DNA of 64,000 bases from Pseudomonadota bacterium (GTDB lineage Bacteria > Pseudomonadota > Gammaproteobacteria > Burkholderiales > Rhodocyclaceae), in assembly GCA_018261905.1 (NCBI GenBank), contig JAGTRU010000023.1, positions 1 through 64,000 on the forward strand, in the 5' to 3' direction. How positions within the stretch are numbered: position 1 is the stretch's first letter; each line of letters opens with the position of its first letter. The notes under the pieces were generated by a model. It did no database searches, had not been told where the DNA came from, and saw only the letters and a list, made by a program, of their open reading frames with translations. Shown piece after piece: positions 60,266-64,000 of the stretch. Position numbers and translations under genes: made by a program.

Positions 60266-60863
60266 TAGCGGTATCCCCGAAAGTATCTTCGCGCACGATG
60301 CGCGGGGTGTTTTCGCGTGGCTCGATGGTCACCGGCTGGTAGATCACGCGCGCCTGATCCGGGTCGTAGCGCATTTCGACATGACCGGAAATCGGGAAAT
60401 CCTTGCGGAAGGGGTGGCCGATAAAGCCGTAGTCGGTCAGGATGCGGCGCAGGTCATCATGACCCACGAAGGCAATGCCGTACAGATCGAAGGCTTCGCG
60501 CTCGAACCAGTTAACACTGGTCCACACGCCGGTCAGCGAGGCCACCGCCGGGAACTCATCATCCTCGGCAAAGACCCGGACGCGCAAACGCCAGTTATTG
60601 GCCAGCGACAGCAAATGGGTAACAGCGGCAAAGCGCTTACCTTGCCAGACGCCATCGCCATAGGTGGAATAATCGACGCCACACAGATCGACCAGCTCTT
60701 CAAAGCCCAAATCGGCCTCGTCGCGCAGCGTCTGCATCACAACAAAATAGTCGGCAGCGGCAACCTCAATGGTCACCTCACCCAAAGCAAGTTTCAGCGA
60801 CGTAATCTTGTCACCGAAGTGCTTCTGTAAATTCTGGCTAAGCGTTTCCAGCTTGGCGGACAT
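60258..60863 (-). CDS. nuoC: NADH-quinone oxidoreductase subunit C
   Basis: NuoC-type sequence, [41 protein letters not shown]. Confidence 0.94.
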   Translation of the reverse strand: MSAKLETLSQNLQKHFGDKITSLKLALGEVTIEVAAADYFVVMQTLRDEADLGFEELVDLCGVDYSTYGDGVWQGKRFAAVTHLLSLANNWRLRVRVFAEDDEFPAVASLTGVWTSVNWFEREAFDLYGIAFVGHDDLRRILTDYGFIGHPFRKDFPISGHVEMRYDPDQARVIYQPVTIEPRENTPRIVREDTFGDTANG

Positions 60864-60881
60864 AGTGATCAGCCTTGGCAA

Positions 60882-61358
60882 TTAACGGGCGATGGTATTG
60901 GTACGACGAATCTTGTTTTGTAGCTGGATAAGCCCATACAACAAGGCTTCGGCCGTCGGGGGACAACCCGGCACATAGATATCGACAGGAACGATCCGGT
61001 CGCAACCACGTACCACGGAATAGGAATAATGGTAGTAACCACCACCATTGGCACAGGAGCCCATGGAAATCACCCAACGCGGCTCAGCCATCTGGTCGTA
61101 CACCTTGCGCAAAGCGGGCGCCATCTTGTTGGTCAGCGTCCCAGCCACGATCATCACATCGGACTGCCGCGGACTGGCGCGAAAAACGATACCAAATCGA
61201 TCGAGGTCGTAACGCGCACAACCGGCATGAATCATTTCAACCGCGCAACAGGCCAGACCAAAGGTCATCGGCCACATCGAGCCGGTGCGCATGTAATTGA
61301 TCAGCTTGTCAGCCGTAGTGGTGACAAAGCCTTCCTGGAGAATGCCTTCAATAGCCAT
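60882..61358 (-). CDS. nuoB: NADH-quinone oxidoreductase subunit B
   Basis: [54 protein letters not shown]. Confidence 0.96.
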   Translation of the reverse strand: MAIEGILQEGFVTTTADKLINYMRTGSMWPMTFGLACCAVEMIHAGCARYDLDRFGIVFRASPRQSDVMIVAGTLTNKMAPALRKVYDQMAEPRWVISMGSCANGGGYYHYSYSVVRGCDRIVPVDIYVPGCPPTAEALLYGLIQLQNKIRRTNTIAR

Positions 61359-61361
61359 GCT

Positions 61362-61733
61362 TTATTCCCATTCCAGCGCGCCCTTGGCCCAGGCATAGAC
61401 ATAGCCGATGACCAGAATGGCAACGAAAACCAGCATTTCGATGAAACCGAACAACTTGATCGATTCGGTCGCGACGATATCCTTGAAAATCGTTGCCCAC
61501 GGAAAGAGGAAGGCGATTTCCAGATCGAACAGGATAAAAAGGATGGCAATCAGGTAATAGCGCACATCGAACTTCATGCGCGCATCCTCGAACGCCTCAA
61601 AACCGCATTCGTAGGGAGATAGTTTCTCTGGATCGGGCCGGCTGGGGGCTAGCAGAAAACCCATGGCAACCGGCAAGACGCCAATCGCAACCCCCACCAG
61701 AACGAACATCAGGATTGGAAAGTAGTTTTCCAT
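61362..61733 (-). CDS. nuoA: NADH-quinone oxidoreductase subunit A
   Basis: [41 protein letters not shown]. Confidence 0.95.
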   Translation of the reverse strand: MENYFPILMFVLVGVAIGVLPVAMGFLLAPSRPDPEKLSPYECGFEAFEDARMKFDVRYYLIAILFILFDLEIAFLFPWATIFKDIVATESIKLFGFIEMLVFVAILVIGYVYAWAKGALEWE

Positions 61734-61798
61734 GATCCGCCGCCAATATTCAGTTTCTTGTACGAAACAGCGTACCGCTTGGCCACTGCCCCAGTTTT

Positions 61799-61883
61799 TG
61801 GTGCCGACGGCGAGACTCGAACTCGCACAGCTTGCGCCACTACCCCCTCAAGATAGCGTGTCTACCAATTTCACCACGTGGAA
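61799..61883 (-). tRNA. tRNA-Leu (GAG), encoded CCA, mismatched acceptor stem
   Basis: TGGTGAAATTGGTAGACACGCTATCTTGAGGGGGTAGTGGCGCAAGCTGTGCGAGTTCGAGTCTCGCCGTCGGCACCA; anticodon GAG, long variable arm; 5' acceptor strand reads TTCCACG instead of GCCGACG. Confidence 0.8.
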
Positions 61884-62227
61884 CCCGCATCAGCAGGCGA
61901 CACCGGCGTTTCACCACCAACCTGGGCAGGCTGCGAAACCGGCGGCAATTGTACCGTTTCTTGCATCACACTGCCAGTCGTTTTTGGCTTGTTTGATGCT
62001 ACATAAGCCAAAGTCAGACTAGTGACGAAAAAAATAGCCGCCAAGACGCCGGTCGTCCGACTCAAAAAGTTTGCCGACCCGGAAGAGCCAAACAAACTAC
62101 CCGAGGCGCCGCTACCGAAAGCCGCCCCCATATCGGCGCCCTTGCCATGCTGCACCAGGACCAGACCGATAATGACCAGCGCCACCAGAATATGCACCGT
62201 CAACAACAGAGAGAAGAACCAGTTCAT
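61871..62227 (-). CDS. secG: Preprotein translocase subunit SecG
   Basis: [53 protein letters not shown]; stop codon lies inside the tRNA gene. Confidence 0.93.
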   Translation of the reverse strand: MNWFFSLLLTVHILVALVIIGLVLVQHGKGADMGAAFGSGASGSLFGSSGSANFLSRTTGVLAAIFFVTSLTLAYVASNKPKTTGSVMQETVQLPPVSQPAQVGGETPVSPADAGSTW

Positions 62228-62238
62228 TTCACCGCCCA

Positions 62239-62988
62239 TCAACTTGCCGCACGGCAAATTGCAAGAAAATCATCCGCCACCAACGCCGCCCCACCGATCA
62301 AACCACCATCGATATTGGGCTGCGCAAACAATTCCAACGCACTCTGCGGCTTGACACTGCCACCATACAAAATGCGCAAACCTTCCGCCACCACCGGATC
62401 AAACCCGGCCACCAGCGCACGAATCGCGGCATGCACCTCTTCCGCCTGCTCTGGCGACGCCGTCAAGCCCGTACCAATCGCCCAAACCGGCTCATAAGCC
62501 ACCACCACCCGGGCAAAAGCCGCAACACCGAGCAACTCGAGCACAACCGACAACTGCCGCACCACAACCGCTTGCGTCAAACCGTCCCGGCGCTCGGCCA
62601 GCGTCTCGCCAACACAAAGCACCGGCCGCATACCCGCCGCCAAGACCGCTCGACACTTCGCCGCCACCACCGCATCGCTTTCACCATACAGGGTACGTCG
62701 CTCGGAATGCCCAACCAGCACGTAGCCACAACCAAACTCGGCCAACATCGCCGCCGCCACTTCGCCCGTATAGGCACCGGCAGCGTGCTCACTGACGTTT
62801 TGCGCCCCCCAAGACAGCGGAGTCGCCTTCAAACACTGCGCAACCTGGGACAGATACGGAAAAGGCACACAAACCAGCACCTCGCATCCGACATCCGGCA
62901 AACCACTGACCAACCGATTGAGCAGCGTCGCGTTCTGCTGGAGTCCGCCGTGCATCTTCCAGTTTCCGGCAACAAGCTTTTTCCGCAT
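62239..62988 (-). CDS. tpiA: Triosephosphate isomerase
   Basis: [37 protein letters not shown]. Confidence 0.95.
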   Translation of the reverse strand: MRKKLVAGNWKMHGGLQQNATLLNRLVSGLPDVGCEVLVCVPFPYLSQVAQCLKATPLSWGAQNVSEHAAGAYTGEVAAAMLAEFGCGYVLVGHSERRTLYGESDAVVAAKCRAVLAAGMRPVLCVGETLAERRDGLTQAVVVRQLSVVLELLGVAAFARVVVAYEPVWAIGTGLTASPEQAEEVHAAIRALVAGFDPVVAEGLRILYGGSVKPQSALELFAQPNIDGGLIGGAALVADDFLAICRAAS

Positions 62989-63064
62989 AAATCCGTCAGT
63001 CTCGGTTGGCAAAAACCCTCGGATTATAGCCGCCAGCGCCTTTTCGGGTCAAGGCTGACGACAC

Positions 63065-64000
63065 TTAGGCGGACTGCGCCGCGTTGCGCACAACATCGGC
63101 AAGCTCCTCGGCCGCGGCCAGGACAGCGCTCGCATCCTCGCCTTCCACCATCACCCGCAGCAGGGGCTCGGTTCCCGACGCCCGCAACAACACCCTCCCC
63201 CGGCCGGCCATACGCTGCTCGACCGAGCGCAAGGCAGCCTGGATTGCTGGATCATCCTGCCACGGGAAGCCCTTGACGATAGGCACGTTGATCAATTTTT
63301 GCGGATATAGCAGCAACCCACCAAGCAATTCCTGCAGACTACCGCCCGCCTCGCGCAATGCCGCCAGCACCTGCAGAGCGGCAATCGTGCCATCACCGGT
63401 GGTGTGGCAGTCGAGAGCCAGAATATGACCCGAATTTTCGCCGCCATACAACCAGCCGTTCTCGTGCAGCATCTCAACGACGTAGCGATCCCCCACGGCA
63501 GCCCGGCCAAACGGGATATCCATCCTGGCCAAGGCGTGCTCGAGCGCCAAATTGGTCATCAATGTTCCGGCAACGCCACTCACCGTGCCACGCCGCGCCC
63601 GACTACAGACGATGGCGTAGAGCAACTGATCCCCATCGTAAAGATTTCCCTTGGCATCGACCATCTGGATGCGATCGGCATCGCCATCCAGCGCCACGCC
63701 GAGATCGGCACCATGCGCCAGGACCGCTTCGCACAAAGCACGCGGCGAGGTCGCGCCAAAACCATCATTGATGTTCGTGCCATTCGGCTGGTGGCCGATA
63801 CGCACCACCTCCGCCCCGAGCTCATGAAAAACATCCGGCGCCGTGTGATAGGCAGCACCATGCGCACAGTCGACGACAATTTTCAGACCACGCAGATCGA
63901 GCGCATTGGGAAAGGTACTCTTGCAGAATTCGATATAGCGACCGCGCGCATCGTCAATCCGCCTGGCCCGGCCAAGGCTGGCCGGCGCGACGCAGGTCAT
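63065..64000 (-). CDS. glmM: Phosphoglucosamine mutase, N-terminus beyond window edge
   Basis: [17 protein letters not shown] metal-binding loop, [23 protein letters not shown]. Confidence 0.92.
   Translation of the reverse strand: MTCVAPASLGRARRIDDARGRYIEFCKSTFPNALDLRGLKIVVDCAHGAAYHTAPDVFHELGAEVVRIGHQPNGTNINDGFGATSPRALCEAVLAHGADLGVALDGDADRIQMVDAKGNLYDGDQLLYAIVCSRARRGTVSGVAGTLMTNLALEHALARMDIPFGRAAVGDRYVVEMLHENGWLYGGENSGHILALDCHTTGDGTIAALQVLAALREAGGSLQELLGGLLLYPQKLINVPIVKGFPWQDDPAIQAALRSVEQRMAGRGRVLLRASGTEPLLRVMVEGEDASAVLAAAEELADVVRNAAQSA

Noticed and set aside
58935-60830. 631-aa plus-strand ORF antisense to nuoD/nuoC
   Set aside because: Antisense shadow; sense strand has clear NuoD and NuoC motifs.

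Overview
A GC-rich 64 kb chromosomal window, probably from a betaproteobacterium; the Rhodocyclaceae-like assignment is inferred from gene content and was not tested. From left to right it holds: a type I secretion locus with an RTX/EF-hand protein cut by the left edge; a TPR protein next to an HSP90-family ATPase; two divergently oriented, paralogous RbbA/YhhJ-type ABC exporter modules flanking an accessory segment with LysR and TetR regulators and a decayed efflux locus; a soluble NAD-reducing [NiFe]-hydrogenase operon (hoxFUYHW); fabI; a small kinase-like protein followed by a CX5R phosphatase-like protein; a MaoC-Pta fusion plus ackA; a B12-dependent ribonucleotide reductase; a SulP transporter; and a complete nuoA-N operon followed by tRNA-Leu(GAG), secG, tpiA and partial glmM. 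The observations I rate highest are: (1) a 47-codon mini-ORF between nuoC and nuoD that repeats the NuoD N-terminus ([12 protein letters not shown]) with different synonymous codons and carries a palindromic insert; (2) a tRNA-Leu(GAG) gene whose 5' acceptor strand overlaps the end of secG and mismatches its 3' strand; (3) a fossil divergent TetR/efflux-adaptor locus that keeps a perfect 22-bp palindromic operator; (4) a kinase-fold/CX5R-phosphatase gene pair; (5) an NrdR-box pair before nrdJ and PhaR/PhbF-like motifs before fabI and maoC-pta. I recognised no IS element, integrase, rRNA or CRISPR array. All assignments come from reading the sequence and the supplied ORF translations; no database search was run.
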